A stretch of DNA of 64,000 nt, from contig JAGYJF010000003.1 of assembly GCA_018402135.1 (NCBI GenBank), positions 62,001 through 126,000 on the forward strand, given 5' to 3'. Shown one piece after another: positions 26,747 to 35,410 of this stretch. The position numbers and the translations under genes are program-made. Every line of letters starts with the position of its first letter. Within the stretch, counting starts at the first letter, position 1. The notes under the pieces are model-generated. The model made no database searches, was not told the DNA's origin, and was given only the letters and a program-made list of their open reading frames with translations. This stretch comes from Flavobacteriaceae bacterium. Lineage in GTDB: Bacteria > Bacteroidota > Bacteroidia > Flavobacteriales > Flavobacteriaceae.

Positions 26747-27401
26747 TATTTACCAATTCTTTTATATGATGACTTTCAATAATTTGATTTTTGTAGCCAT
26801 TTAAATCTAAAATAACCATCGCCTCAGAGATTGTCTCAGCTTTAATTGACTGGTATTTTCTCAAGTTGCCAATCAACACTATATTAATCAAACGCATTGC
26901 TTTTTGCCATAGCCACTCAAAAATGCGACGTTCATTTCTACTTCCATCTATTAATGATGGTTGTAAAATGAAAGTGTTTTCAATATTTAAGTTTAAAACA
27001 TCGCGTTCCATTTCACCTTTTATTCTATTGTAAAACAAATTGCTTTTGGGATTTGACCCCAATGAAGACACCACAATAAAAGTTGGAATATTATTCAGCT
27101 TACACAATGTAGCAGCCGATACAGGAATGCCATAATCTATGCTTTTATATACACTTTCGTCGGGTGTTTTAGATTTAGTTGATCCAATACAGCAAAATAC
27201 TACCTGCGCTTTAAAATCATCCCTATGCTCAGAAAGCTTAAGCAAATCTGTGATTACGACATCTAATTTAGGGTGGCTAATTTCAGTTTTTGAGCGGGAA
27301 AAGACAATCACTTTTGCATATGCGTCATTGTTCAATAAATTCTCAAGAAGTAAACTTCCTGTTAAACCTGTTGCCCCTAAAATGATTGCTGTTTTATTCA
27401 T
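26739..27401 (-). CDS. NAD(P)-binding SDR-like protein (HTATIP2/TIP30-like)
   Basis: A 220-residue Rossmann-fold protein of the atypical short-chain dehydrogenase type. The nucleotide-binding GATGLTGSLLLENLL is at residues 9-23, followed by VVFCCIGSTKSK and FIVVSSLGSN; the usual YxxxK appears as FYNRIKGEME, where Tyr and Lys are four residues apart as expected. Such proteins resemble eukaryotic TIP30 and bacterial oxidoreductases of unknown substrate. It overlaps the CYTH gene. Confidence 0.82.
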   Translation of the reverse strand: MNKTAIILGATGLTGSLLLENLLNNDAYAKVIVFSRSKTEISHPKLDVVITDLLKLSEHRDDFKAQVVFCCIGSTKSKTPDESVYKSIDYGIPVSAATLCKLNNIPTFIVVSSLGSNPKSNLFYNRIKGEMERDVLNLNIENTFILQPSLIDGSRNERRIFEWLWQKAMRLINIVLIGNLRKYQSIKAETISEAMVILDLNGYKNQIIESHHIKELVNNA

Positions 27402-27430
27402 AAAGTCAAATATTTAGTCTAAAGATATTA

Positions 27431-27438
27431 TAAATTTG
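27431..27438 (+). promoter_or_regulatory. Putative -7 element immediately before dinB
   Basis: TAAATTTG matches TAnnTTTG exactly and ends only four bases before the dinB ATG, so initiation here would give an almost leaderless message. No LexA-type palindrome that I can support. Confidence 0.4.
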
Positions 27439-27442
27439 TACA

Positions 27443-28540
27443 ATGACAGACGCTAATTTGCATAGAAAAATTATTCACATTGATATGGATGCCTTTTATG
27501 CGTCGGTAGAGCAATTAGATTTTCCTGAGCTCAAACATAAACCCATTGCCGTTGGCGGAAGTGAGCAGCGCGGTGTTGTGGCAGCTGCTAGCTATGAAGC
27601 GAGGAAATTTGGCGTAAGAAGCGCCATGAGCGGTGTTCAAGCCAAGAGGCTTTGCCCTAACTTAATTTTTGTAAAACCCCGATTTGATAGGTATAAAACC
27701 ATCTCTAAAAAGATACAGTCGATATTTTATCAATTTACCGATTTGGTAGAACCTTTATCATTAGACGAAGCTTATCTCGATGTAACTGAAAACAAAAAAG
27801 GCAACCCAAGTGCGACACTCGTTGCGACCGAGATAAGAAACCAAATATTTGACAGTTTGCAACTTACTGCTTCGGCAGGAATTTCAATCAATAAATTTGT
27901 AGCTAAGATTGCAAGTGATTACAACAAGCCTAACGGCCAAAAAACAGTGAACCCAGAAGAAGTGCCTGTATTTATTGAAAATTTAGATATAAGAAAATTT
28001 CACGGCATCGGAAAGGTAACAGCAGAGCGCATGTACCAACTAGGCATTTTTACTGGTAAAGATTTAAAACGTCAATTGCTCCCCTTTTTAGAAGAACATT
28101 TCGGGAAATCGGGAAAACGTTTTTTTGACCTTTCCCGCGGCATTGATTACAACGAAGTTAAACCAAACAGACTTAGGAAGTCTTTAGCAGCAGAACACAC
28201 ATTTTCACAAAACTTAACTTCAGAAATCTTTATGCTAGACAAACTGAAGTCCATCTCAAATGAAGTCTCTCAGCGTTTAGCTAAAAGCGACCTTTCTGGG
28301 AGAACCATCACCCTTAAAATAAAATATAGCGATTTTACAGTTCAAACCAGAAGTAAAACCACTACTAAATTTATCAACAGTACGTCCCAAATCTTTTCAA
28401 TAGTTGAAGACTTATTACTTGCCGATGATATCAATAATTCGGTGCGCTTACTGGGTATTTCTGTTTCTAATCTCAATACTCTAAATGAAAACAAACCAAC
28501 TGATGAAACTGTTAGTGCGCAACTAAGCCTAGATTTTTAA
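27443..28540 (+). CDS. dinB: DNA polymerase IV (Y family)
   Basis: Error-prone translesion polymerase. The 365 residues match the family. The palm carries the catalytic acids Asp14 and Asp16 in IHIDMDAFYASVEQ and the SLDEAYLD motif near 105; the little-finger domain follows. The protein ends in QLSLDF, which fits the beta-clamp binding motif QLxLF. The start is fixed by the short distance to the active site. Its stop is five bases from the convergent pyk stop. Confidence 0.96.
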   Translation: MTDANLHRKIIHIDMDAFYASVEQLDFPELKHKPIAVGGSEQRGVVAAASYEARKFGVRSAMSGVQAKRLCPNLIFVKPRFDRYKTISKKIQSIFYQFTDLVEPLSLDEAYLDVTENKKGNPSATLVATEIRNQIFDSLQLTASAGISINKFVAKIASDYNKPNGQKTVNPEEVPVFIENLDIRKFHGIGKVTAERMYQLGIFTGKDLKRQLLPFLEEHFGKSGKRFFDLSRGIDYNEVKPNRLRKSLAAEHTFSQNLTSEIFMLDKLKSISNEVSQRLAKSDLSGRTITLKIKYSDFTVQTRSKTTTKFINSTSQIFSIVEDLLLADDINNSVRLLGISVSNLNTLNENKPTDETVSAQLSLDF

Positions 28541-28545
28541 CACTT

Positions 28546-29988
28546 CTAAAAACTACAACTAGTAATTTCACTAACGCGCAAGGTATTTACCATTCCTTTC
28601 TCTTGAATAGGCATAGCGGCAAGACTTATAAGCATATCTCCAACTTCAAGATAACCTTTTTTACAAGCAATTGCATTTACATCTTCAATAGTTTCATCGG
28701 TGCTAACGAACTTATCGTAATAAAAGGCGTGAACACCCCAAAGTAAACTCAACTGTGTTAGAATACGCTTATTAGAAGTAAAAACTAAGATATGCGCCGT
28801 AGGGCGCCAAGCCGAAATTTGAAAAGCCGTATAGCCACTATTGGTCAAGGTTGAAATAGCTTTAGCCTTGATTTCATTTGCCATGTTAGCAGCGTGGTAA
28901 CAGATGGATTTTGTGATATAGCGTTTCGTTCTTATGTGCGGTGGTGATTGAGGTACCTGAATTAAGTTAGAATCTTCAACACTTCTTATAATATTTGCCA
29001 TTTGTTTGATTACTTGTACTGGATAGCTTCCTACCGAAGTTTCCCCAGAAAGCATCACAGCATCTGCCCCATCCATAACGGAGTTGGCAACGTCATTCAC
29101 TTCTGCTCTGGTTGGGGTTAAACTACTTATCATCGTTTCCATCATTTGCGTGGCTATAATGACAGGAATTCTTGCTCTTTTGGCTCTTAATACTAATTGT
29201 TTCTGAATTAACGGTACTTCTTCTGCAGGTACTTCAACTCCTAAATCGCCTCGAGCTACCATCAGGCCGTCGCAGTAAGCCACAATTTTATCGATATTGG
29301 CAACTGCTTCTGGCTTTTCAATTTTCGCAATGATGGGAATTTTGTATTCGCTGTTATTTCTAATTAATTCCTCCAGTTGCATTAAATCTTCCGCATGACG
29401 TACAAAAGAAAGTGCAATCCAGTCAACTTTATGTTTTATGGCGAACAGTGCATCTTCAATGTCTTTCTCGGTTAAAGCTGGCTGCGATATATTGGTATTA
29501 GGAAGATTGACTCCTTTTTTAGATTTTAAAGGACCCCCTTGAATTACTTTAGCTAGAACTTCTGTTTTATTATCTGACGATACTACTTCAAAAATAAGTT
29601 TGCCATCATCTAGTAAAACGCGCTCACCTGGTTTGCAATCTTGCGGGAACGTTGCGTAGGTCATGTAAACACGATCCTTTGTGCCTTCAAATCGTTCGCC
29701 TGTAGCGAATATAATTTCATCGCCTTCATTCACAACTACATCTTCCTTCATAACGCCGACACGTAATTTTGGGCCTTGTAAATCGGCTAAAATCGCGGCA
29801 TTATAACCAAACTCATCATTGAGTTCTCTAATCATCGTTATTCTCTCAAGAACATCGCTGTAATCGGCATGCGAAAAATTAATTCTAAAAACGTTGGTTC
29901 CTGCTTCTAACATCGCTTTAAGCACTTCTTTTGTGCTGGTTGCAGGTCCAAGCGTGGCAACTATTTTGGTTTTTTTCTGTTGTAACAT
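28546..29988 (-). CDS. pyk: Pyruvate kinase
   Basis: Glycolytic enzyme transferring phosphate from phosphoenolpyruvate to ADP. The 480 residues include KIVATLGPATS at the N terminus, RINFSHADY, the B domain, the catalytic IAKIEKPEA with its Lys, MVARGDLGVEVP, and MMETMI followed by PTRAEVNDVANSVMDGADAVMLSGETSVG. The C-terminal domain is complete. It is the second gene of a pair with the IPExxxVDY gene three bases upstream, an order often seen in Flavobacteria. Confidence 0.97.
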   Translation of the reverse strand: MLQQKKTKIVATLGPATSTKEVLKAMLEAGTNVFRINFSHADYSDVLERITMIRELNDEFGYNAAILADLQGPKLRVGVMKEDVVVNEGDEIIFATGERFEGTKDRVYMTYATFPQDCKPGERVLLDDGKLIFEVVSSDNKTEVLAKVIQGGPLKSKKGVNLPNTNISQPALTEKDIEDALFAIKHKVDWIALSFVRHAEDLMQLEELIRNNSEYKIPIIAKIEKPEAVANIDKIVAYCDGLMVARGDLGVEVPAEEVPLIQKQLVLRAKRARIPVIIATQMMETMISSLTPTRAEVNDVANSVMDGADAVMLSGETSVGSYPVQVIKQMANIIRSVEDSNLIQVPQSPPHIRTKRYITKSICYHAANMANEIKAKAISTLTNSGYTAFQISAWRPTAHILVFTSNKRILTQLSLLWGVHAFYYDKFVSTDETIEDVNAIACKKGYLEVGDMLISLAAMPIQEKGMVNTLRVSEITSCSF

Positions 29989-29991
29989 TAA

Positions 29992-30471
29992 TTAAAAAAT
30001 TAGGTGGTTTTTTGATTTAAGTTCGTCTGCATTCACTGAATAAGACGCAATAACTTGTGGGATTTTTAATATATTTTGAATGATTAATTGTTCGTTAAAA
30101 ACTTGATCTCCATTTTCAATTTTTAAAAAATAATTGACTTTCTTTTTTTCTGGCACTAAATAATGTGTTTTTATAGTTTTTTGCTCCAGTTCAAACAATG
30201 ATCCTGAACTTTGTAACCCTTCAACTTCTGTTACACATACGTTACTTATTAAATGCCATTTGGTGCAACTCGCTTCGCAATCATATTCAAAAATTGGATA
30301 GGAAGCCATAAAATAGTTAAAGTCGAGATCTTTTCCCTTTCGCATTAAATTAATGTCAAGATGTTTGTTGAGTAAATAGGATATTCTATAATCCTCTACT
30401 TGACAATGGATCGCTATAAGAGAGAAATCTGTGTCGTAAAAGTCATCAACAATGAGTTTGTGCAATGCCAT
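29992..30471 (-). CDS. IPExxxVDY family protein
   Basis: A 159-residue Bacteroidetes-specific protein. Its C-terminal IPQVIASYSVNADELKSKNHLIF is the motif that names this family, in a variant form (IPQVIASYSVN). There is no signal peptide, so it is probably cytosolic. No biochemical function is known. It lies directly before pyk, three bases apart, so it may share the regulation of pyruvate kinase; a functional link would be inference. Confidence 0.82.
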   Translation of the reverse strand: MALHKLIVDDFYDTDFSLIAIHCQVEDYRISYLLNKHLDINLMRKGKDLDFNYFMASYPIFEYDCEASCTKWHLISNVCVTEVEGLQSSGSLFELEQKTIKTHYLVPEKKKVNYFLKIENGDQVFNEQLIIQNILKIPQVIASYSVNADELKSKNHLIF

Positions 30472-30592
30472 AATATCATCATTAAGCGTCGTAAAGATAG
30501 TATAATAGGGTTATACTAGTGTAAATATATCGGATTGTAACAAGCTTTTTCTACGAAAACGTTATAGTTTAGGTGCTAATTATGATATACTG

Positions 30593-31330
30593 TTATGTGC
30601 GCGACATTTGATTTTGAAAAACAAAAAAAGCTCTTTTAGAGGCTTTTTCTTCTGCTTTCTTTTTTGAAGTCGCTCTTGCTTTGGTAACCACTTTACCATT
30701 GATAGATAGTTTAACAGAAAAATGTTTTAAATTGTCATTGCCAGTATCTTCGTACACATCATAATCAAAAGTCTTTTTTTCTTTTTGACACCATTCAATA
30801 AGCAAGCTTTTATAACTAATAACGCGTCCTTCTAAGGTTTCAATATCCACGTGTGGATTTATAATCTTATCATAAACAAATCTTTCGCAATACTGATACC
30901 CGCGGTCTAAAAAAATAGCGCCCACCAGAGATTCAAACAAATTACCGTGAATATTGTTTCCGAAATTGGACTTTGGTATTTTACTTTCAACAAAATTAAT
31001 TAGGTTTAGCTCCTTCCCTAATTCATTTAAATGTTCGCGACTCACAATTTTTGACCTCATTTTAGTAAGGTAACCTTCGTCTCCTTGTGGTGCTTCGCCA
31101 TAGAGGTAAGAGGCAATAACAGCACCAAGCATGGCATCTCCAACAAATTCTAAACGCTCATAATTTATTGCATTTCCCTTTTCATCCCTTAAGTTCATGG
31201 AACGATGGGTAAATGCTTTCACATACAAAGTTTTATCATTTATTTTAAATCCTATTACTTTTTCGAGTTGTAAAAAAAAATTCCCGTTGCCTTTGGAACG
31301 GGAATTTAATATGTTACGAATGAAATTCAT
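30593..31330 (-). CDS. rnc: Ribonuclease III
   Basis: Double-stranded-RNA endonuclease that processes rRNA precursors and some mRNAs. The 245 residues show the catalytic signature YERLEFVGDAMLG with its conserved acids, the second acidic cluster (NLFESLVGAIFLDRG), and a C-terminal dsRNA-binding domain ending in KARATSKKKAEEKASKRAF. It is the last gene of an acpP-fabF-rnc operon, eight bases after fabF, a gene order conserved in Bacteroidetes. Confidence 0.95.
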   Translation of the reverse strand: MNFIRNILNSRSKGNGNFFLQLEKVIGFKINDKTLYVKAFTHRSMNLRDEKGNAINYERLEFVGDAMLGAVIASYLYGEAPQGDEGYLTKMRSKIVSREHLNELGKELNLINFVESKIPKSNFGNNIHGNLFESLVGAIFLDRGYQYCERFVYDKIINPHVDIETLEGRVISYKSLLIEWCQKEKKTFDYDVYEDTGNDNLKHFSVKLSINGKVVTKARATSKKKAEEKASKRAFFVFQNQMSRT

Positions 31331-31338
31331 TCAATAGA

Positions 31339-32589
31339 TTAGTCTAATTTTTTGAAAAGCACACAAGCGTTATGACCTCCAAAGCCAAATGTATTGCTCA
31401 TGGCGACTTTAACCACTCGCTTTTGAGCTTTATTCAAGGTAAGATTGAGTTCAGAATCGATGTTTTCATCAATCACTTCATGATTAATGGTTGGCGGCAC
31501 GATGCCGTGTTCCATTGCAAGTATAGAGGCAATAGCTTCTATAGCACCTGCTGCACCAAGTAAATGCCCGGTCATGGATTTGGTAGAATTTATATTAATA
31601 TTTTTTGCATGGCTACCAAAAACTTGTTTTATAGCTTTTAACTCGGCTACATCTCCTAAAGGCGTTGAAGTGCCATGTGTATTAATATGATCTACGTCTT
31701 CTGCCTTTAAGTTTGCATTTTCTAAGCAATTTCGCATTACAGCAATTACACCAATTCCTTCTGGATGCGGCGCTGTCATATGATAAGCGTCTGACGACAT
31801 TCCACCGCCAAGCACTTCCGCATAAATTTTTGCACCTCTAGCTTTGGCGTGTTCATAATCTTCTAAAATTATGGCACCAGCGCCTTCTCCTAAAACAAAA
31901 CCATCTCTTGTAGCATCAAACGGTCTGGATGCTGTTTCTGGTGATTCGTTTCTAGTAGATAAAGCATGCATTGCATTAAAACCACCCATACCAGCAATAG
32001 TTACTGCAGCTTCACTTCCTCCAGTAACTATAATATCACAATGTCCTAAACGTATATAATTAAGAGCATCAATCATAGCATTTGCTGAAGATGCGCAAGC
32101 GGAAACCGTGGTATAATTTGGACCCATAAAGCCATGTTTGATGGAAATGTTTCCTGGCGCGATATCCGCTATCATTTTTGGAATGAAAAATGGGTTAAAT
32201 CTTGGGGTGCCGTCACCAGCTGCAAAGTTTAAAACCTCATCTTGAAAAGTTTCAAGTCCGCCTATGCCAGCACCCCAAATAACGCCAACGCGTAATTTGT
32301 TTATGGACTCTAAATCAAGTTTTGAATCTGCGATTGCCTCATCAGAAGCTACCATAGCATACTGGGTAAACCTATCCATTTTTCGGGCTTCTTTTCTATC
32401 TAGAAAATCGGTGGCTTCGAAATTTTTAAGTTCACAAGCGAATTTGGTTTTGAACTTTTCAGTATCAAAATAGGTAATAGGAGCCGCGCCACTTTTTCCA
32501 CTAACAAGCGCTTCCCAGTATTCGGGAATGTTATTGCCAATGGGTGTTAAAGCACCTAATCCGGTTACTACAACTCGCCTTAATTCCAT
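31339..32589 (-). CDS. fabF: Beta-ketoacyl-ACP synthase II
   Basis: Condensing enzyme of fatty acid elongation that joins malonyl-ACP to acyl-ACP. The 416 residues contain the catalytic Cys in TVSACASSANA and the two His residues in NTHGTSTPLGD and SMTGHLLGAAGA. The N-terminal RRVVVTGLGALTPIGN is typical. It follows acpP by ten bases and precedes rnc by eight. Confidence 0.97.
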   Translation of the reverse strand: MELRRVVVTGLGALTPIGNNIPEYWEALVSGKSGAAPITYFDTEKFKTKFACELKNFEATDFLDRKEARKMDRFTQYAMVASDEAIADSKLDLESINKLRVGVIWGAGIGGLETFQDEVLNFAAGDGTPRFNPFFIPKMIADIAPGNISIKHGFMGPNYTTVSACASSANAMIDALNYIRLGHCDIIVTGGSEAAVTIAGMGGFNAMHALSTRNESPETASRPFDATRDGFVLGEGAGAIILEDYEHAKARGAKIYAEVLGGGMSSDAYHMTAPHPEGIGVIAVMRNCLENANLKAEDVDHINTHGTSTPLGDVAELKAIKQVFGSHAKNININSTKSMTGHLLGAAGAIEAIASILAMEHGIVPPTINHEVIDENIDSELNLTLNKAQKRVVKVAMSNTFGFGGHNACVLFKKLD

Positions 32590-32599
32590 GAAATAATTC

Positions 32600-32833
32600 T
32601 TATTTTGCTGCTTCTATATAGGAGATAGCCTGACCCACTGTTGCGATATTTTCGGCTTGATCGTCTGGAATTTGGATATCAAATTCTTTTTCAAATTCCA
32701 TAATTAGCTCTACAGTGTCTAATGAATCCGCACCTAAGTCGTTGGTGAAGCTAGCTTCTGTTACTACTTCATTTTCGTCAACGCCTAATTTGTCTACGAT
32801 AATCGCTTTTACTCTTGATGCAATGTCTGACAT
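32600..32833 (-). CDS. acpP: Acyl carrier protein
   Basis: Small acidic carrier of growing fatty acyl chains. The 77 residues include the phosphopantetheine attachment Ser37 in [11 protein letters not shown]. It is the first gene of the acpP-fabF-rnc operon, with an exact -7 box just upstream on the minus strand. Length and sequence are fully typical. Confidence 0.97.
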   Translation of the reverse strand: MSDIASRVKAIIVDKLGVDENEVVTEASFTNDLGADSLDTVELIMEFEKEFDIQIPDDQAENIATVGQAISYIEAAK

Positions 32834-32866
32834 AACTTTTAATTTTTTTAAGGTTTAATTAGAGGG

Positions 32867-32874
32867 CAAAAATA
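32867..32874 (-). promoter_or_regulatory. Putative -7 element of the acpP-fabF-rnc operon
   Basis: The minus strand reads TATTTTTG, an exact TAnnTTTG match, 34 bases before the acpP start codon. Confidence 0.5.
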
Positions 32875-33019
32875 AAAAACTTATTTGTATTAATCACTTT
32901 TGCTTTAAAAATGTAAGTGTAATTTAATTAAATTAAATTTAAGTATTTATAAATTACCATCTAATTGTTAATAATTATTCTTTTTTTTGTTTAACAAATC
33001 CATAATTTCTCAGGTGTTC

Positions 33020-33598
33020 ATGAAACGAATTGTAATTTTTGCTTCTGGTTCTGGTTCTAATGCTGAAAATTTAATTACATATTTCAACAGCACTCAAAAT
33101 ATAAATGTTGTTGCGGTGCTCACGAACAATCCCCATGCCAAAGTTCTAGACCGGTGTAAAAAATTAAATGTAAGTGCCTTATCATTTAATAAAACAAGTT
33201 TTTACACCACTAATCATGTAGAAAATTTAGTAATTGCCCTTAAACCCGATCTTATTGTGCTAGCTGGGTTTTTATGGAAATTCCCCGACAAGTTAGTTAT
33301 ACTTTTTCAAAATAAAATAATAAATATACATCCTGCTCTTTTACCAAAATACGGCGGAAAAGGTATGTATGGAATGCATGTTCATCAAGCTGTAGTAGCA
33401 AATAAAGAATCCGAAACGGGTATAAGCATTCATTATGTAAATGAGCATTATGATGAAGGTGCTATTATCTTCCAGGCCAAGTGTTCTGTAAATATTAAAG
33501 ATACGCCCGAAGATATTGCCGCTAAAATTCACGAATTAGAAATGCAGCATTTCCCAAAAGTCGTGGAACAGTTATTAGGATCTGAAGTTTCAAATTAA
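33020..33598 (+). CDS. purN: Phosphoribosylglycinamide formyltransferase
   Basis: Folate-dependent step of purine synthesis, formylating GAR. The 192 residues contain SGSGSNAENLI near the N terminus and the catalytic INIHPALLPKYGGKG with Asn and His, then HYDEGAII with the Asp. I chose the ATG at 33020 (MKRIVIFASGSGSN), preceded by CAGGTG; a TTG upstream at 32987 would add eleven unconserved residues. It is divergent from acpP. Confidence 0.94.
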   Translation: MKRIVIFASGSGSNAENLITYFNSTQNINVVAVLTNNPHAKVLDRCKKLNVSALSFNKTSFYTTNHVENLVIALKPDLIVLAGFLWKFPDKLVILFQNKIINIHPALLPKYGGKGMYGMHVHQAVVANKESETGISIHYVNEHYDEGAIIFQAKCSVNIKDTPEDIAAKIHELEMQHFPKVVEQLLGSEVSN

Positions 33599-33687
33599 AA
33601 AACCCAATAAAAGCTAGTGCATATTGAAATTTGAAACCTGCCTATACATTATGACAAAGATTTAACCATCATAAATTTAATCAATTC

Positions 33688-34329
33688 GTGTCCAAAAAAA
33701 AGAAGAAATATTACACCGTTTGGAAGGGGCATCACACAGGTGTATTTGAATCCTGGGATGATTGCAAGGCGCAAATTAATAATTTTGAAGGTGCTCAGTA
33801 TAAATCATTCGATACGTTTGAAGCTGCCAAACAAGCTCTAAAAGGAAATTACTACGATTTCATCTCTAAAAAAGGAGCATTTAAAAGCGAGTTAAGTCAA
33901 TTGCAACTTGACAGAATTGGGCAACCAAATTTTAATTCTATTTCAGTAGACGCGGCTTCAAGCGGTAATCCTGGTGTGATGGAATATCGCGGTGTGGATA
34001 CAAAAACGAAACAACAACTTTTTATTCAAGGACCTTTTGAACAAGGCACCAATAATATAGGCGAATTTTTGGCCATTGTACATGGCTTGGCCTATTTAAA
34101 ACAACAGAATAGTGACCGTGTTATTTACACCGATTCCAGAACAGCTATTAGTTGGGTGAAAAAGAAAACCTGTAATACCAAGTTAGAACGCAATACCAAA
34201 AACGAAAAGCTTTTTGATTTGGTTGAACGCGCCATCCATTGGTTAAAAACGAATTCTTACAACACCCCAATTGCCAAGTGGGAAACGAAAGCTTGGGGAG
34301 AAATTCCTGCTGATTTCGGGAGGAAATAA
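33688..34329 (+). CDS. Viroplasmin-RNase H1 family ribonuclease H
   Basis: A 213-residue ribonuclease H for RNA-DNA hybrids. The N-terminal region (residues 7-52, KYYTVWKGHHTGVFESWDDC) is a caulimovirus viroplasmin-like domain. The RNase H fold follows with its four active-site acids: Asp88 (ISVDAASSGNPG), Glu126 (NIGEFLAI), Asp149 (IYTDSR) and Asp209 (PADFGRK). The start is GTG, supported by the KKKKKYYTVWKG N terminus. It lies 89 bases after purN. Confidence 0.92.
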   Translation: MSKKKKKYYTVWKGHHTGVFESWDDCKAQINNFEGAQYKSFDTFEAAKQALKGNYYDFISKKGAFKSELSQLQLDRIGQPNFNSISVDAASSGNPGVMEYRGVDTKTKQQLFIQGPFEQGTNNIGEFLAIVHGLAYLKQQNSDRVIYTDSRTAISWVKKKTCNTKLERNTKNEKLFDLVERAIHWLKTNSYNTPIAKWETKAWGEIPADFGRK

Positions 34330-34380
34330 CAGTCGTCAATCTTCTAAAATTATTCACTTTTTTAAGGCATAAATTTTATG

Positions 34381-34388
34381 TAATTTTG
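34381..34388 (+). promoter_or_regulatory. Putative -7 element before the PfkB kinase gene
   Basis: TAATTTTG matches TAnnTTTG exactly, 18 bases before the TTG start. A T run sits near the -33 distance but no exact TTTG. Confidence 0.45.
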
Positions 34389-34406
34389 CGACAAATTTAA
34401 AATACT

Positions 34407-35333
34407 TTGAGCAAACTAGTCATTGTTGGCACCGTTGCATTCGATGCCATAGAAACCCCATTCGGGAAAACTGATAAAATCCTTGGTGGCGCCGCTACTT
34501 TTATAGGTTTAGCCGCATCTCATTTTAACATTGAATTGGCGGCAGTATCTGTAGTTGGAGGTGATTTTCCACAAGAATATTTAGACTTACTTTCTAATAA
34601 AAATATCAATATTGATGGTATTGAAATTATTAAAGAAGGAAAAACCTTTTTTTGGAGCGGCAAATATCACAACGATATGAATTCTCGTGACACACTTGCT
34701 ACCGAATTAAATGTCTTGGCGGATTTTAATCCTTCGGTTCCCGATAGTTTCAAGAATGCCGAATTCGTAATGTTAGGCAACTTACATCCTTTGGTGCAAT
34801 TAAGTGTGTTGGAGCAAATGCAACAAAAACCAAAATTAGTAGTTTTAGATACTATGAATTTTTGGATGGATTGCGCTTTAGAAGATTTAAAAAAAGTGAT
34901 AGGTAAAGTTGATGTTATTACCATAAATGACGAAGAAGCTAGACAGCTGAGTGGCGAATATTCATTGGTGGTAGCTGCGAGAAAAATTCACGAAATGGGA
35001 CCAAAATATGTGGTCATTAAAAAAGGAGAACACGGTGCCTTGTTATTTCATAAGGAAAATGTGTTTTTCGCACCAGCATTACCATTAGAGGAAGTTTTTG
35101 ATCCAACTGGCGCAGGAGATACTTTTGCCGGCGGTTTTATTGGTTATTTAGCGAACACCAATGATATTTCGTTTGAGAACATGAAAAATGCCATTATCTA
35201 TGGATCTACACTCGCTTCTTTTTGTGTTGAAAAATTTGGCACGGAGCGAATGATTCAACTTTCTCAAGATGAAATTTATAAACGATTAAAACAATTCAAG
35301 AACTTAACGCAATTTGATATTGCATTAACATAA
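34407..35333 (+). CDS. PfkB family sugar/nucleoside kinase
   Basis: A 308-residue ribokinase-fold kinase. It has the N-terminal glycine-rich LGGAATFIGLAAS and the C-terminal PfkB signature DPTGAGDTFAGGF with the catalytic Asp. The substrate is not evident; the family covers ribose, adenosine, fructose phosphates and others. The start codon is TTG at 34407 (MSKLVIVGTVAFD), which fits the conserved N terminus and leaves a short leader after the -7 box. It precedes the PurF-like gene but is separated from it by a terminator. Confidence 0.9.
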   Translation: MSKLVIVGTVAFDAIETPFGKTDKILGGAATFIGLAASHFNIELAAVSVVGGDFPQEYLDLLSNKNINIDGIEIIKEGKTFFWSGKYHNDMNSRDTLATELNVLADFNPSVPDSFKNAEFVMLGNLHPLVQLSVLEQMQQKPKLVVLDTMNFWMDCALEDLKKVIGKVDVITINDEEARQLSGEYSLVVAARKIHEMGPKYVVIKKGEHGALLFHKENVFFAPALPLEEVFDPTGAGDTFAGGFIGYLANTNDISFENMKNAIIYGSTLASFCVEKFGTERMIQLSQDEIYKRLKQFKNLTQFDIALT

Positions 35334-35340
35334 ATAGGCG

Positions 35341-35366
35341 CGCGCTCAATTTGGAGCGCGTTTTTT
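35341..35366 (+). terminator. Intrinsic terminator after the PfkB kinase gene
   Basis: Seven-base GC-rich arms CGCGCTC (35341-35347) and GAGCGCG (35354-35360), a six-base loop and a T run. It overlaps the putative promoter of the next gene. Confidence 0.85.
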
Positions 35367-35382
35367 ATTGATACTAATTTTG
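35350..35382 (+). promoter_or_regulatory. Putative promoter of the PurF-like gene, overlapping a terminator
   Basis: TTTG at 35350-35353 lies in the loop and right arm of the upstream terminator; after 21 bases comes an exact TAATTTTG at 35375-35382, 28 bases before the start codon. Confidence 0.5.
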
Positions 35383-35410
35383 CGAAACCTAACAATTATT
35401 TATTCACATC

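Noticed and set aside
32987-33019. A longer PurN from a TTG at 32987
   Set aside because: The ATG at 33020 gives the conserved MKRIVIFASGSGSN start; the added residues are not conserved.
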